A stretch of DNA of 64,000 bases from JBAXTE01 sp964653595 (GCA_964653595.1 CAZZHH010000007.1:19964-83963); one strand, 5' to 3'. Shown: positions 26,765-36,230, counted from the stretch's first letter. A program made the numbers and translations. Notes: generated from the letters alone by a model not told the origin.

Positions 26765-28174
26765 ATGACAAACAATAAGAATCAACAAAAGTTTGACTCG
26801 TTCCGATTACAATATGAAAAATTTATTTTTGAAAGTTACACCTATGAATTAGATGTAAACAAGAATTTACATATCAAATTCAACTTTTGGATAGACGAAA
26901 TACATAACTTTAAGCCAACAATTATTATCCCTTTTAGAGAAGATTATCTATCATTTTACAACAAACATTCAATAAAGGAGTTAGACACAATCATCTTCCA
27001 CATTGGCATGATAGAATTGATAAGTTATTGGAAAAGCACATGTACCAAACAGATCCTCATTAAACCCTATCAGCTCACCGAAACTCAAATCGATTTTTGG
27101 AAAAAGATATACTACAAAGGACTAGGTGAGTTTTTTTACACCAATGGAATCACTTCTGATCTAGTTAATTTTACCACAATACAATCCGTTAGTGATAACA
27201 CATTTTCGAAGGTATCTTTTAACCCAAGCAGCCATGCCATAATCCCAATAGGAGGAGGAAAAGACTCTAATGTAACGTTATCCATGGCAAAACAACTTTA
27301 CACAAAAACAACACCGTTGATTTTAAACCCAAGAGGAGCCACGCTGGGGTGTATTGAGGTGGCTGGCTATGATAGAGATTCCATATTTGAAATAAACAGA
27401 GCCATCGATCCACATCTTATAGCTCTCAATGATAAAGGCTATCTGAACGGGCACACCCCTTTTTCGGCATTATTGGCATTTATCACCTTATTAGTTGGGA
27501 CTTTATCGGAAACACCAAATGTGTTATTATCCAATGAATCAAGTGCCAACGAGGCAACCATTATCGGTTCAGACGTAAACCATCAATACTCCAAATCATT
27601 TGAATTTGAATCCGATTTTAGAGATTATGTGAACACTCATTTAACGAGCAATTTTAACTATTACAGTTTCTTACGACCCTTAAGCGAACTGCAAATTGCA
27701 GCGTTATTCTCAAGACTAAAACAGTATCATCCTATTTTTAAAAGCTGCAATGTTGGAAGCAAAAACGACGTATGGTGTTGTAATTGTTCCAAATGTCTTT
27801 TTACATTTACCATATTATCTGCATTTATTCCAATGGATGAGCTAATTCAGATATATGGAGAGAATTTGTTTGAAAAAGAGAGTTTACTCCCTGAATTAAA
27901 AGAGCTTACTGGTATCACACCCATCAAACCATTCGAATGTATCGGCACTGTGGAAGAGGTGAATTTATCGCTTTGGAAAACTATTCAAGAATTTGGAAAT
28001 TCATCAACACTACCCTTTTTATTATCCTATTTTAAACAAAGCAACGCATATAAAGCCATAAACCCTTCTGATATTAATGATTTTATGGAGCAATTTGAAA
28101 CAAAACATTTTCTTTCCGAAGAAGCTATTTCTCTTCTTAAAAAGAGTTTATTATGGACATCATCAAAGAATTAG
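26765..28174 (+). CDS. murL: MurL-like UDP-MurNAc-L-Ala-L-Glu epimerase
   Basis: MurL, described in Xanthomonas oryzae, turns the terminal L-Glu of UDP-MurNAc-L-Ala-L-Glu into D-Glu in an ATP-dependent reaction, replacing glutamate racemase MurI. This 469-residue cytoplasmic protein has a PP-loop-like nucleotide site IGGGKDS (about residues 162-168), the motif SNESSANE (about 256-263) and a cysteine cluster WCCNCSKC (about 338-345), which fit that family. The strongest support is context: the stop overlaps by 22 bases the start of a MurD-type ligase, the partner expected from the MurD2-MurL pathway. The assignment rests on recall of motifs and synteny; a different ATP-using function is possible. 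Confidence 0.8.
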   Translation: MTNNKNQQKFDSFRLQYEKFIFESYTYELDVNKNLHIKFNFWIDEIHNFKPTIIIPFREDYLSFYNKHSIKELDTIIFHIGMIELISYWKSTCTKQILIKPYQLTETQIDFWKKIYYKGLGEFFYTNGITSDLVNFTTIQSVSDNTFSKVSFNPSSHAIIPIGGGKDSNVTLSMAKQLYTKTTPLILNPRGATLGCIEVAGYDRDSIFEINRAIDPHLIALNDKGYLNGHTPFSALLAFITLLVGTLSETPNVLLSNESSANEATIIGSDVNHQYSKSFEFESDFRDYVNTHLTSNFNYYSFLRPLSELQIAALFSRLKQYHPIFKSCNVGSKNDVWCCNCSKCLFTFTILSAFIPMDELIQIYGENLFEKESLLPELKELTGITPIKPFECIGTVEEVNLSLWKTIQEFGNSSTLPFLLSYFKQSNAYKAINPSDINDFMEQFETKHFLSEEAISLLKKSLLWTSSKN

Positions 28175-29523
28175 AAAGCCAAAAGTGCCTTATTTTAGGG
28201 TTTGGTCGTGAAGGAAAATCTACCTATCATTTTCTCAGAAAAATGTTTCCAGCTAAAGAGCTAACCATTGCAGATAGTAATACCAACTTAGATTGTGCTC
28301 CATTTGCTCATGACAAAAATTTATCCATTGTCCTTGGGAGCAATTACCTTGAAGATATAAATAAATTCAACATTGTTATAAAAACTCCTGGCATTACCCT
28401 AAAAAATTTCAAAGTAAACCCAGAGACAAAAATCACATCCCAAACGGATATTTTCTTGCAATTGTATGGGGATAAAACGATTGGAATTACTGGTACTAAA
28501 GGGAAAAGCACAACAACCAACTTAGTTTATCATGTCTTAAAACAGCAATACTCCAACGTGTTGATTGCAGGAAACATGGGAATTCCTTTATTTGACATTA
28601 TTCCTCAAATTCAACATGACTCAATTATCGTGTGTGAATTCTCATCGCATCAACTAGAATTCATTTCAAAAGGGCCACATATTGCTGTGTTGCTAAATCT
28701 ATTTGAAGAGCATTTAGACCATTATATCAGTTATAATCACTACCAAAAAGCAAAATTAAACATAGCAATTAACCAAACTGAAAACGATTTTTTTATCTAT
28801 AATTCTGGGGATAAAACTATTCTCCAACAAATTGAATCGAATCATATTCTATCTCAAAAAATATCATTTAACACTACGAAAGAATCAAATAGTTCCATAT
28901 TTTTAAGCACTCCTAGCACTATATTTTCACCTATGTTTCCAAACGAAAATATTCATCTGATGGAGAACATTCCACTAAAAGGGGAGCATAATAAAAAAAA
29001 TATGATGGTTGCTGCATTGATAGCAATGATCTATGAAATTCATTCTAAAGATATTGAGTCTGGATTTAAATCATTTACCCCTCTACCCCATCGATTAGAA
29101 TTTGTAGGAAGCAAAAATGGCATTGATTTTTACAACGATTCCATTTCTACCATACCTCAAGCAACCATAGAAGCACTTAAGACGCTTTCAAATACAGAAA
29201 CATTGATTTTAGGAGGATATGACAGAGGAATTGATTATTCTATATTAATCGACTATCTTGAAATGCACCCTGTTAAAAACATCCTTTTTACAGGCAAAGC
29301 TGGTGAAAGAATGATGAATATGACAAAAGAAAATTCAAAAATCACATCCAATATTATCTTTGAAATGGATTACTCTTCCATTTTAAAAAATGCATTTGAA
29401 ATTACTTCCAAGGGTAAAATTTGTTTACTGAGTCCAGCTGCCTCTAGTTACGATAGTTTTAAAAACTTTGAAGAACGAGGTGATTTTTTCAAATCCTTGA
29501 TAATGAACTATAAAGAAATATAA
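28153..29523 (+). CDS. murD2: MurD-family ligase, probably UDP-MurNAc-L-Ala:L-Glu ligase (MurD2)
   Basis: This Mur ligase adds an amino acid to UDP-MurNAc-L-Ala in cytoplasmic peptidoglycan synthesis. It has the N-terminal nucleotide-sugar domain (LILGFGREGKSTYHFL), the ATP-binding motif GITGTKGKSTTT (from about residue 111), EFSSHQLEF, the NLFEEHLDHY region, the PLPHRLEFVG motif and FYNDSISTIPQAT, all intact. The length of 456 residues is normal for MurD. Because it overlaps a MurL-like gene by 22 bases, the incoming residue is probably L-Glu rather than D-Glu. Sequence alone cannot separate MurD2 from MurD. It is not in a dcw-type cell-division cluster here. Confidence 0.82.
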   Translation: MDIIKELESQKCLILGFGREGKSTYHFLRKMFPAKELTIADSNTNLDCAPFAHDKNLSIVLGSNYLEDINKFNIVIKTPGITLKNFKVNPETKITSQTDIFLQLYGDKTIGITGTKGKSTTTNLVYHVLKQQYSNVLIAGNMGIPLFDIIPQIQHDSIIVCEFSSHQLEFISKGPHIAVLLNLFEEHLDHYISYNHYQKAKLNIAINQTENDFFIYNSGDKTILQQIESNHILSQKISFNTTKESNSSIFLSTPSTIFSPMFPNENIHLMENIPLKGEHNKKNMMVAALIAMIYEIHSKDIESGFKSFTPLPHRLEFVGSKNGIDFYNDSISTIPQATIEALKTLSNTETLILGGYDRGIDYSILIDYLEMHPVKNILFTGKAGERMMNMTKENSKITSNIIFEMDYSSILKNAFEITSKGKICLLSPAASSYDSFKNFEERGDFFKSLIMNYKEI

Positions 29524-29826
29524 AGATAGTTATTCACAAATCCCATTTATACTGAATACGATAATTCAATATTTGAATTAACCATTCTATTAACCCCTTC
29601 CAATTGAAGTTAAATAAGGAAAATTTCAAAATAAAATTTTTCTCATTTCACTAGAATAAATTCTGTTTTTATAAAGTTCCTCATAACAAGAATTATGTTT
29701 GAAATAAAAGGCATATAAATATTTCGTTATCAAGACGTTAATTCACATCTTTTAATTATAATAATGATTACTTTTGTATAATGCAAATGTTATATCCATT
29801 AAAAAGATTATTGTAATATTTTATAT
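29524..29826. other. Intergenic region before a T9SS type B gene
   Basis: These 303 AT-rich bases contain a -7 box at 29769-29776. No gene, RNA structure or strong hairpin is visible. Confidence 0.4.
29769..29776 (+). promoter_or_regulatory. Predicted -7 box for the repeat-rich T9SS type B gene
   Basis: TACTTTTG matches TAnnTTTG, 50 bases before the ATG at 29827. No clear -33 TTTG. Confidence 0.45.
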
Positions 29827-32697
29827 ATGAAATTATTAAACGGTTTTAAAATTCAATCTTCAACAATTTTGCTGTCTTTGTTATTCATGGTATTTGTTAC
29901 CTGTAACAATAAAGCATTAGCTCAGTTTGTTCAGATTGAAAGTATATTGGTAGATGCTTGTGATGGAACTGATGAGGGAAAAAATGAGATGGTTCGTTTT
30001 AGAACAGAATCACTTCCGGTAAATGTTGCAGATATTCGAGTAGACGGTGCAAATTCAGGGACATTCCAAACAGGGAAATGGCCTACAGTTGGAAACTCTT
30101 TTGCGGGTTGGATTACACCAGGTTCTGCTAATCACACTACAGTTGTTACCAAAATCAATCAAATCAACGCTACAATCACAAATTGTGGAAAATTGATTCT
30201 TCCTACTGGTGGCACTAACAACCAAGGAGTTATTCCTGCAGGAAAAAAAGCGATAATTATCACCAGTTATGATTTTACACCCACAGCAAATGATTTCTCA
30301 CTTTTATCGGACACCCTATATGTGTTAGTTCAAAACTCAAGTGTAGTTGCTGGAAACTTTGGTAATTATTTAACTGCTAGTGGCAATTCAGCTTCCCAAC
30401 TTACTAGGAAACTAAGACTTTGGCAAATCTCTACTGGACAAAGCGATGAAGTTACTTATTATCGAAATTTGCTAATAGACCAGCTTGGAGTGCAAACCAC
30501 TGCGGATGGTGCTGGAGTTAGATATACCGATGCTGGAGTGGCAACGTATTACAACGATGGCTGTCAAGCACCCTATATTCCGTTAAGCGCAGAGTGGACT
30601 CCAACTTCAATTTGTCAATCGGCAACCTCTATTGATTTAAATACACTTTTAACATCGGATGCTACACCTGGAGGCTCATGGTCTGGCAATGGAGTTACTG
30701 GAAATACATTTAATCCGTCAGGATTAAGTGGCAACATTTCTGTCACATACACCGTTGGAAATGTACCATGTACGGTTACCTCAACTCAAAATATGAACGT
30801 CACTGCTTCGGCAATTCCAACTTGGACAGCCCCTGCACCCATTTGTCAATCAGCTGGAACTTTGAATTTAAATACCCTTTTAGCTGTCACTGCAACTACT
30901 GGTGGTACTTGGTCGGGAACAGGGGTTACTGGAAATACATTCAATCCAGCTGGATTAACTGGCAATATTTCAGTTACTTACACAGTTGGAACTACTCCTT
31001 GTGTAGCCACAGAGAGTCACAATATAAATGTAATTACAGTAGCCAACGCATCTTGGGCTGTTCCCACTCCGTTATGTCAATCGGCTACCCCATTAGATTT
31101 AAACACATTATTAGCAGCTTCTGCTACAACAGGTGGAACTTGGTCGGGAACAGGAGTTACAGGCAATACGTTTTATCCAAGTGGTTTAACTGGCAATATT
31201 TCGGTAACCTATACCGTAGGCTCTGCACCATGCACAGCTACTTCGAGCCAAAACATCAGCGTAATTGCATCAGCCAACCCAACTTGGACAGCCCCTGCAC
31301 CCATTTGTCAATCAGCTGGAACTTTGAATTTAAATACCCTTTTAGCTGTCACTGCAACTACTGGTGGTACTTGGTCGGGAACAGGGGTTACTGGAAATAC
31401 ATTCAATCCAGCTGGATTAACTGGCAATATTTCAGTTACTTACACAGTTGGAACTACTCCTTGTGTAGCCACAGAGAGTCACAATATAAATGTAATTACA
31501 GTAGCCAACGCATCTTGGGCTGTTCCCACTCCGTTATGTCAATCGGCTACCCCATTAGATTTAAACACATTATTAGCAGCTTCTGCTACAACAGGTGGAA
31601 CTTGGTCGGGAACAGGAGTTACAGGCAATACGTTTTATCCAAGTGGTTTAACTGGCAATATTTCGGTAACCTATACCGTAGGCTCTGCACCATGCACAGC
31701 TACTTCGAGCCAAAACATCAGCGTAATTGCATCAGCCAACCCAACTTGGACAGCCCCTGCACCCATTTGTCAATCAGCTGGAGCTTTGAATTTAAATACC
31801 CTTTTAGCTGTCACTGCTACACCTGGTGGAACCTGGTCTGGAACAGGCGTTACTGGAAATACATTCAATCCAACTGGATTAACTGGCAATATTTCAGTTA
31901 CCTACACAGTTGGCACAGATCCTTGCATAGAAATAGAGACACATGACATTTTGGTTACAAATGCTCCATCAGCTTCACTTAACATCCCTTCTATTATTTG
32001 TAAATCATCCAACACCTTTGATTTAAACAGCTTAATAACTGGAACACCTGGTGGAACATGGAGTGGCAACGGAATAACATCTAACATTATTGATTTAACT
32101 ACTGTTGGAACTTCAATATCTGTAACATACAAGGTAAGCAATGATGGATGTAGTGACAGCACTACAAAAACATTAAACTTCTCCTTTGTGATTGCTGATT
32201 TTGCTTTTATACCCGATAATGGATTAGCTCCATTACTTGTCAGCACTACTAATCTAAGCCAAAATGGAGATACCTATCAATGGAATTTTGGGAATGGGGA
32301 CGCGAGTTCGGATGTTAATGCTTCTACTTTATACAACTATGAAGGCTCCTATCCAATCCAACTTAAAGCTTCTTCTCCAGAAGGTTGTAGGGATTCAATT
32401 ACCAAATATATCACTGTAATTGGGGTTGGCGACTACATTCCAAATGTATTTACGCCCAACGAAGACGGAGTTAACGATAGTTTTTACCCAGTTATTTCAA
32501 AAATTACAGAAAACTATCATATGATGATTTTTAATCGTTGGGGAAACCTAATTTATGAAACCTATTTACAACAAGACAAGTGGGATGGAACTTATATGGG
32601 GATAAAAGTACCTTTTGGAGTTTATTTTTATGTAATTTCATACAATCAAGGGGATAAAAACATATACTACAATGGCACTGTATCGGTAGTTTACTAA
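29827..32697 (+). CDS. Secreted repeat protein, T9SS type B sorting domain
   Basis: This 956-residue protein has a signal peptide (about residues 1-32, ending ALAQ), a lamin-tail-like N-terminal domain (about 33-240), then six tandem Ig-like beta-domains of about 77 residues plus a shorter divergent one. Each domain has the frame CQSA-LNTLL-GGTWSGTGVTGNTF-GNISVTYTVG-PC. A PKD domain (YQWNFGNGDASSDVNAS) and a type B sorting domain follow (YIPNVFTPNEDGVNDSF, IFNRWGNLIYE, DKWDGTYMG). The second to fifth domains form an exact two-domain duplication (residues 331-484 and 485-638). It is expected to be a T9SS-exported surface stalk or adhesin with variable repeat number. Confidence 0.88.
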   Translation: MKLLNGFKIQSSTILLSLLFMVFVTCNNKALAQFVQIESILVDACDGTDEGKNEMVRFRTESLPVNVADIRVDGANSGTFQTGKWPTVGNSFAGWITPGSANHTTVVTKINQINATITNCGKLILPTGGTNNQGVIPAGKKAIIITSYDFTPTANDFSLLSDTLYVLVQNSSVVAGNFGNYLTASGNSASQLTRKLRLWQISTGQSDEVTYYRNLLIDQLGVQTTADGAGVRYTDAGVATYYNDGCQAPYIPLSAEWTPTSICQSATSIDLNTLLTSDATPGGSWSGNGVTGNTFNPSGLSGNISVTYTVGNVPCTVTSTQNMNVTASAIPTWTAPAPICQSAGTLNLNTLLAVTATTGGTWSGTGVTGNTFNPAGLTGNISVTYTVGTTPCVATESHNINVITVANASWAVPTPLCQSATPLDLNTLLAASATTGGTWSGTGVTGNTFYPSGLTGNISVTYTVGSAPCTATSSQNISVIASANPTWTAPAPICQSAGTLNLNTLLAVTATTGGTWSGTGVTGNTFNPAGLTGNISVTYTVGTTPCVATESHNINVITVANASWAVPTPLCQSATPLDLNTLLAASATTGGTWSGTGVTGNTFYPSGLTGNISVTYTVGSAPCTATSSQNISVIASANPTWTAPAPICQSAGALNLNTLLAVTATPGGTWSGTGVTGNTFNPTGLTGNISVTYTVGTDPCIEIETHDILVTNAPSASLNIPSIICKSSNTFDLNSLITGTPGGTWSGNGITSNIIDLTTVGTSISVTYKVSNDGCSDSTTKTLNFSFVIADFAFIPDNGLAPLLVSTTNLSQNGDTYQWNFGNGDASSDVNASTLYNYEGSYPIQLKASSPEGCRDSITKYITVIGVGDYIPNVFTPNEDGVNDSFYPVISKITENYHMMIFNRWGNLIYETYLQQDKWDGTYMGIKVPFGVYFYVISYNQGDKNIYYNGTVSVVY
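30817..31740 (+). repeat. Two copies of a 462-bp in-frame repeat
   Basis: Copy 1 is 30817-31278 and copy 2 is 31279-31740. They encode the same 154 residues twice and appear identical at the DNA level. A third, partial and diverging copy begins at 31741. The unit is itself two related Ig-like domains. Confidence 0.95.
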
Positions 32698-32776
32698 TAT
32701 AACCCTAAAAACAAGTAGAAAAAAAATCACATTTTCCTTAAAAATCAATATTTCCAAGTAAGAATCTGCTTTTTTA

Positions 32777-33760
32777 CTAGCGAGATAACATTTCTTGAAT
32801 TTTTTTCAACAGACCATCTATTGAATCTACCTCTGCTAAGATTAGATCCTCTTGGCATATTTGGTAAGCATCATTTTTAAATCGAATGATAAAGGGAATC
32901 TTTGAAAAATTATTTTTCATCAAAGCATGTTCAATCCACTTTTTTTGTAAAGCAGGAGCATCTATTTGAACTTCTACATGACATTGTATTGGATGTTTGA
33001 AAGAACCGGATAAGGAATCGAATTCAAGCTCATTATTGTGGTAAACGCTATTAAAATCACCGTTTAAAACTAAATCTTCAGGAATGCCCATTTTCAGGGT
33101 TTTATCGTGGTTAATAACGAACATATAATTACAAAATTCTACCGCTAAGTCAAGATGATGGAGAGTAAGTAAAATGGTTTTTCCCGATTCATTAGCCAAT
33201 TTTTTCAGCAAATTCATGAGATGTAATTGATTTGCATAATCTAAATAGGAAGCAGGTTCATCCATAATAATGATGGGAGTCTGTTGAGCTAATGCTTTGG
33301 CAATTAAAGCTTTTTGAAATTCGCCATCACTCAAACTATCCACTAGTTGATTCTGTTTATGATAAATTTCGGACATTTCCATAGACTCCTTGATTATCGC
33401 ATGGTCGTCTTGGGTAAGAAAACCCGTAAAATCCGTATGGGGAGTACGACCAAATGCCACAAAATCATATACAGTAAGATATTCAACATGAGGTCTTTCT
33501 GTAAGCACAATGCTTATTAATTTTGAAAGCTCTTTTTTGGAAATTTTCGACAAAGGGTTATTCCCAATTCTCAATTCACCATTGAGAGGAGGAATAATGC
33601 CACAAATAGTATAAATAAGAGTAGATTTCCCAATGCCATTGGCCCCAAAAATTGAATAAATAGCACCCTTATGAAGTTGAAAACTTGCATTTTGAAGCAA
33701 AATTGTCTCAGTCTTCCCTTGACGGTACCCTGTAGTTAAGTTTTTTACTTCCAATATCAT
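32777..33760 (-). CDS. btuD: ABC transporter ATPase, vitamin B12 type (BtuD-like)
   Basis: The first 240 residues are an ABC ATPase: Walker A GANGIGKST, signature LSDGEFQKALIAKAL, Walker B IIIMDEPASYLDY and H-loop LLTLHHLD. FecE/BtuD-type ATPases power import of corrinoids, heme or siderophores. The protein is 327 residues, so it carries a C-terminal extension of about 80 residues beyond the usual domain. The start overlaps the stop of the permease gene by 4 bases (ATGA-type coupling). The cobalamin riboswitch at the head of the operon makes B12 or a related corrinoid the probable substrate. Confidence 0.88.
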   Translation of the reverse strand: MILEVKNLTTGYRQGKTETILLQNASFQLHKGAIYSIFGANGIGKSTLIYTICGIIPPLNGELRIGNNPLSKISKKELSKLISIVLTERPHVEYLTVYDFVAFGRTPHTDFTGFLTQDDHAIIKESMEMSEIYHKQNQLVDSLSDGEFQKALIAKALAQQTPIIIMDEPASYLDYANQLHLMNLLKKLANESGKTILLTLHHLDLAVEFCNYMFVINHDKTLKMGIPEDLVLNGDFNSVYHNNELEFDSLSGSFKHPIQCHVEVQIDAPALQKKWIEHALMKNNFSKIPFIIRFKNDAYQICQEDLILAEVDSIDGLLKKIQEMLSR

Positions 33761-34803
33761 GATGCAGACTTTACCTTATTTTTACGTACAATAATCCAAA
33801 TCACAACAGGTGCACCAAATAGAGCCGTAATTGCGTTGATAGGAATAGCATCATCAAGACCTGGTATTTTAGCAATTAAGCTACATATCATTGCACAAAG
33901 AGCTCCAGATATCATTACTGCTGGCAACAATACCCCATTATTTGCAGTTCTAAAAATCAACTTTGTTAAATGAGGTATCGCAATACCAATAAAAGCTATA
34001 GGCCCACAATATGCAGTAACAACAGCAGTCAACAAACCACTAACAAATATGATGGATAATCGAGCTCTTTTGATATTTACCCCCAGATGTAACGCCATTT
34101 TCTCTCCCAATTGCAATGTGTTTAAAGTTTTAGATAACAGTAAAGAAATAGAAAGACCCATCAATATAACGGGGACAAAATAAATTAACTGTTGCTTAGA
34201 AACCATGCTAAATGACCCCATTCCCCAAATAGCAAATTGATGTACACTTTCGCTATGGCTGAAAACAGTTAAAATTCCAATACATGAACTTGCAAGAGCA
34301 CTCATCATGATACCAGCAACCAACAACATCGCGGTATCTCTGATGTAGGAGGTTAACGACAATATAATAAATAAAACCAACGCAGAACCCAACAAAGCTG
34401 CCAAGATAATAGTAACATTTTGAAAAGCATCATTAAAATCGGTAAAAGTAACCGTAAAAAAAGCAGGGAGTAGAACAGCTAAGGCAACTCCAAGACTAGC
34501 CCCTGAACTAATACCCAGCACTGAAGGTTCGGCAAGGGGATTTCTGAAATATGTCTGCAAAATTAAACCTGCTACTGCTAATGCTGATCCAGAGAACAAT
34601 GCAGTAATTGCTTGGGGCAAACGACTCTCAAGAATTATGTTTCGCCATACGATTGATTGGTTCGTGTCGCCGAAAAGAATTCTAACACTAGCATGAAATG
34701 GAATAGAAACACTCCCAAAAATAATATTCAGTCCAAAAACCAAGATTGTAAATCCTAGTAAACAGATAAAAACCAGTGTTATCTTTCCTCTTTTAATTTT
34801 CAT
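33757..34803 (-). CDS. btuC: FecCD-family permease, vitamin B12 type (BtuC-like)
   Basis: This 348-residue inner-membrane permease has about ten hydrophobic segments and the FecCD hallmarks: RLPQAITALFSGSALAVAGLILQTYFRNPLAEPSVLGISSGASLG, read here as separate phrases RLPQAITALFSGSALAV and NPLAEPSVLGISSGASLG, then GPIAFIGIAIPHLTK and a C-terminal PVVIWIIV. It forms the channel of a substrate-binding-protein-dependent importer with the ATPase at 32777-33760 and the lipoprotein at 34793-35926. Its start overlaps the upstream gene by 11 bases. Confidence 0.9.
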   Translation of the reverse strand: MKIKRGKITLVFICLLGFTILVFGLNIIFGSVSIPFHASVRILFGDTNQSIVWRNIILESRLPQAITALFSGSALAVAGLILQTYFRNPLAEPSVLGISSGASLGVALAVLLPAFFTVTFTDFNDAFQNVTIILAALLGSALVLFIILSLTSYIRDTAMLLVAGIMMSALASSCIGILTVFSHSESVHQFAIWGMGSFSMVSKQQLIYFVPVILMGLSISLLLSKTLNTLQLGEKMALHLGVNIKRARLSIIFVSGLLTAVVTAYCGPIAFIGIAIPHLTKLIFRTANNGVLLPAVMISGALCAMICSLIAKIPGLDDAIPINAITALFGAPVVIWIIVRKNKVKSAS

Positions 34804-35926
34804 TCCCCAACAATTTAAAATAGGTAGGTTTGTAATTAGGAATTATCTCTGGATGAAATATTTTTACAAAATCCGTCAAGATCACATCTGGCTCCACAAT
34901 TCCCTTTTCATAATAAGGGGTGTCTTTTGTATTGCAAAAAACAATTTTTTTATTCTTAAAGGCATAAAAATCTTTATATTTTTCATTTTCTGATGCTACT
35001 TGACAATACGAATATCCAAAAGGGGCATATTCCAACATCACCCAATAATCTGAGTCGTAGCATCGTTCGTACACTCGCTCAAACCCAATGGGTTCAGAAC
35101 CTGAAAAAGACAAATCTTGCCATTTGTATTGACTACCAGCATCTATAAAAAACTGAGCCATATAGCTATTTAAACCACTTATATACCAAATATTTTGATA
35201 CATTTTACCCGAAAAGACAGTAGGTTTCACTTTTGAGCTATTAGCCAACTTCGATGCTTGAAGATAGTTCTTTTCGATAACATCAAACAATCGACATGCT
35301 TCTTCATATTTATCAAAAAAAAGGGCAATAAATTTTATCCATTCTGCTCTACCCAATGGTGTATCTTCCATGTAACTAGAACAATAGGCAATAGGAATTC
35401 CTGTTTGAATAATTTTTCCATATTTCTGTTCTTTAAACGGAGCAGCAAAAAGGACTTCTGGATTTAGCTCCATCAACAACTCCACATTATACGCTTCAAA
35501 AGGCCCTAAATCAATAGTCTTATTACTCGCCAATTGATTTAACAACACTGTATCTTGGATATAATCCTTTTCAGAGACACCTGTAATTCTGTCAACTAGC
35601 CCAAGACGACTTATAAAGCCAATTTCAGGAGTTGACAAACAGGCAACTGAATGACAAGGAACTTTTATTGCTATCGCATTCTTTGGTATCGGATTTTCTG
35701 TGATACTTTTTGAAATAAAAACATAGTGAGCTAATATTTTTGTTGTATCCCATGGGTTTGTTACAAAAGCCTCTTTATATCCATTTTCTTCAGTAACATA
35801 AAAACCTCTAGCATATTTTGGATAGCTCCTTTTTGAAGGAGAGTCTTTCTTGGAAAATTGATTACAACTACTCAAAACAAAGATAATCAATATAAAAAGA
35901 GTGCTATTAAAACGACTAATTCTCAT
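34793..35926 (-). CDS. btuF: Periplasmic substrate-binding lipoprotein, vitamin B12 type (BtuF-like)
   Basis: The 377-residue protein starts with a lipoprotein signal (lipobox LSSC, Cys about residue 21), so it is anchored to a membrane. The rest is a class III periplasmic-binding fold: FISRLGLVDRITGVS, the PEVLFAAP segment and a C-terminal lobe with WQDLSFSGSEPIGFERVY and YYEKGIVEPDVILTDFVKIFHPE. It would deliver the corrinoid to the BtuC-like permease. It is the first gene after the cobalamin riboswitch at 36012-36218, and it is the gene most directly controlled by it. Confidence 0.86.
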   Translation of the reverse strand: MRISRFNSTLFILIIFVLSSCNQFSKKDSPSKRSYPKYARGFYVTEENGYKEAFVTNPWDTTKILAHYVFISKSITENPIPKNAIAIKVPCHSVACLSTPEIGFISRLGLVDRITGVSEKDYIQDTVLLNQLASNKTIDLGPFEAYNVELLMELNPEVLFAAPFKEQKYGKIIQTGIPIAYCSSYMEDTPLGRAEWIKFIALFFDKYEEACRLFDVIEKNYLQASKLANSSKVKPTVFSGKMYQNIWYISGLNSYMAQFFIDAGSQYKWQDLSFSGSEPIGFERVYERCYDSDYWVMLEYAPFGYSYCQVASENEKYKDFYAFKNKKIVFCNTKDTPYYEKGIVEPDVILTDFVKIFHPEIIPNYKPTYFKLLGNEN

Positions 35927-35930
35927 CCTG

Positions 35931-35960
35931 AAAAAATTTTGACTTTTCTTCCCGAAAGTC
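35931..35960 (-). terminator. Possible riboswitch-linked terminator
   Basis: On the minus strand GACTTT and AAAGTC form a short hairpin followed by AAAATTTTTT, ending 5 bases before the btuF-like start codon. It could be the off-state terminator of the riboswitch, or it could mask the ribosome binding site. The stem is weak. Confidence 0.4.
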
Positions 35961-36011
35961 TGAATTACTAATATAAATACTCACTTTTCAACTCAATGTT
36001 GAATTCATTTT

Positions 36012-36218
36012 TGATAAAGGCAGGTCTTCTGGCTCACTCCTATCTCTTTCACCTTCCCATACATCCTGTATCAGTGGTATCTGAAAGATCGTAACAGAGC
36101 TTACAGCTGCGGGTACAGCTCCGGATTTTAACCGGATTCCCTATTATAGAAGCATAAATTTATGAAAACAAAAATATATTTCTATTATAGTTGGTGATGA
36201 AAACCAACTACCTTAACC
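36012..36218 (-). promoter_or_regulatory. Cobalamin riboswitch
   Basis: Read on the minus strand, the conserved core is GGGAATCCGGTTAAAATCC, GGAGCTGTACCCGCAGCTG, TAAGCTCTGTTACG, and the B12 box is GAGCCAGAAGACCTGCC (plus-strand 36019-36035). These match the AdoCbl riboswitch consensus (GGGAA..GGTG..AATCC..GAGCTG..CCCGCA..CTGTAA and GCCAGGAGACCTGCC). A perfect side hairpin AGTTGGT/ACCAACT is at 36189-36209. It sits 86 bases upstream of the BtuF-like start. High cobalamin is expected to switch the transport operon off. Confidence 0.95.
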
Positions 36219-36222
36219 GATG

Positions 36223-36230
36223 CAAATGTA
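36223..36230 (-). promoter_or_regulatory. Predicted -7 box for the riboswitch-btu operon
   Basis: Minus-strand TACATTTG matches TAnnTTTG immediately upstream of the riboswitch, giving a start near its 5' end. No well-spaced -33 TTTG. Confidence 0.5.

Noticed and set aside
30768..31946. A 392-codon open frame inside the repeat-rich T9SS gene, in another frame
   Set aside because: It is full of Trp, Tyr, Ser and Cys, lacks any domain pattern, repeats with the same 462-base period, and is explained by the duplicated DNA of the real gene.
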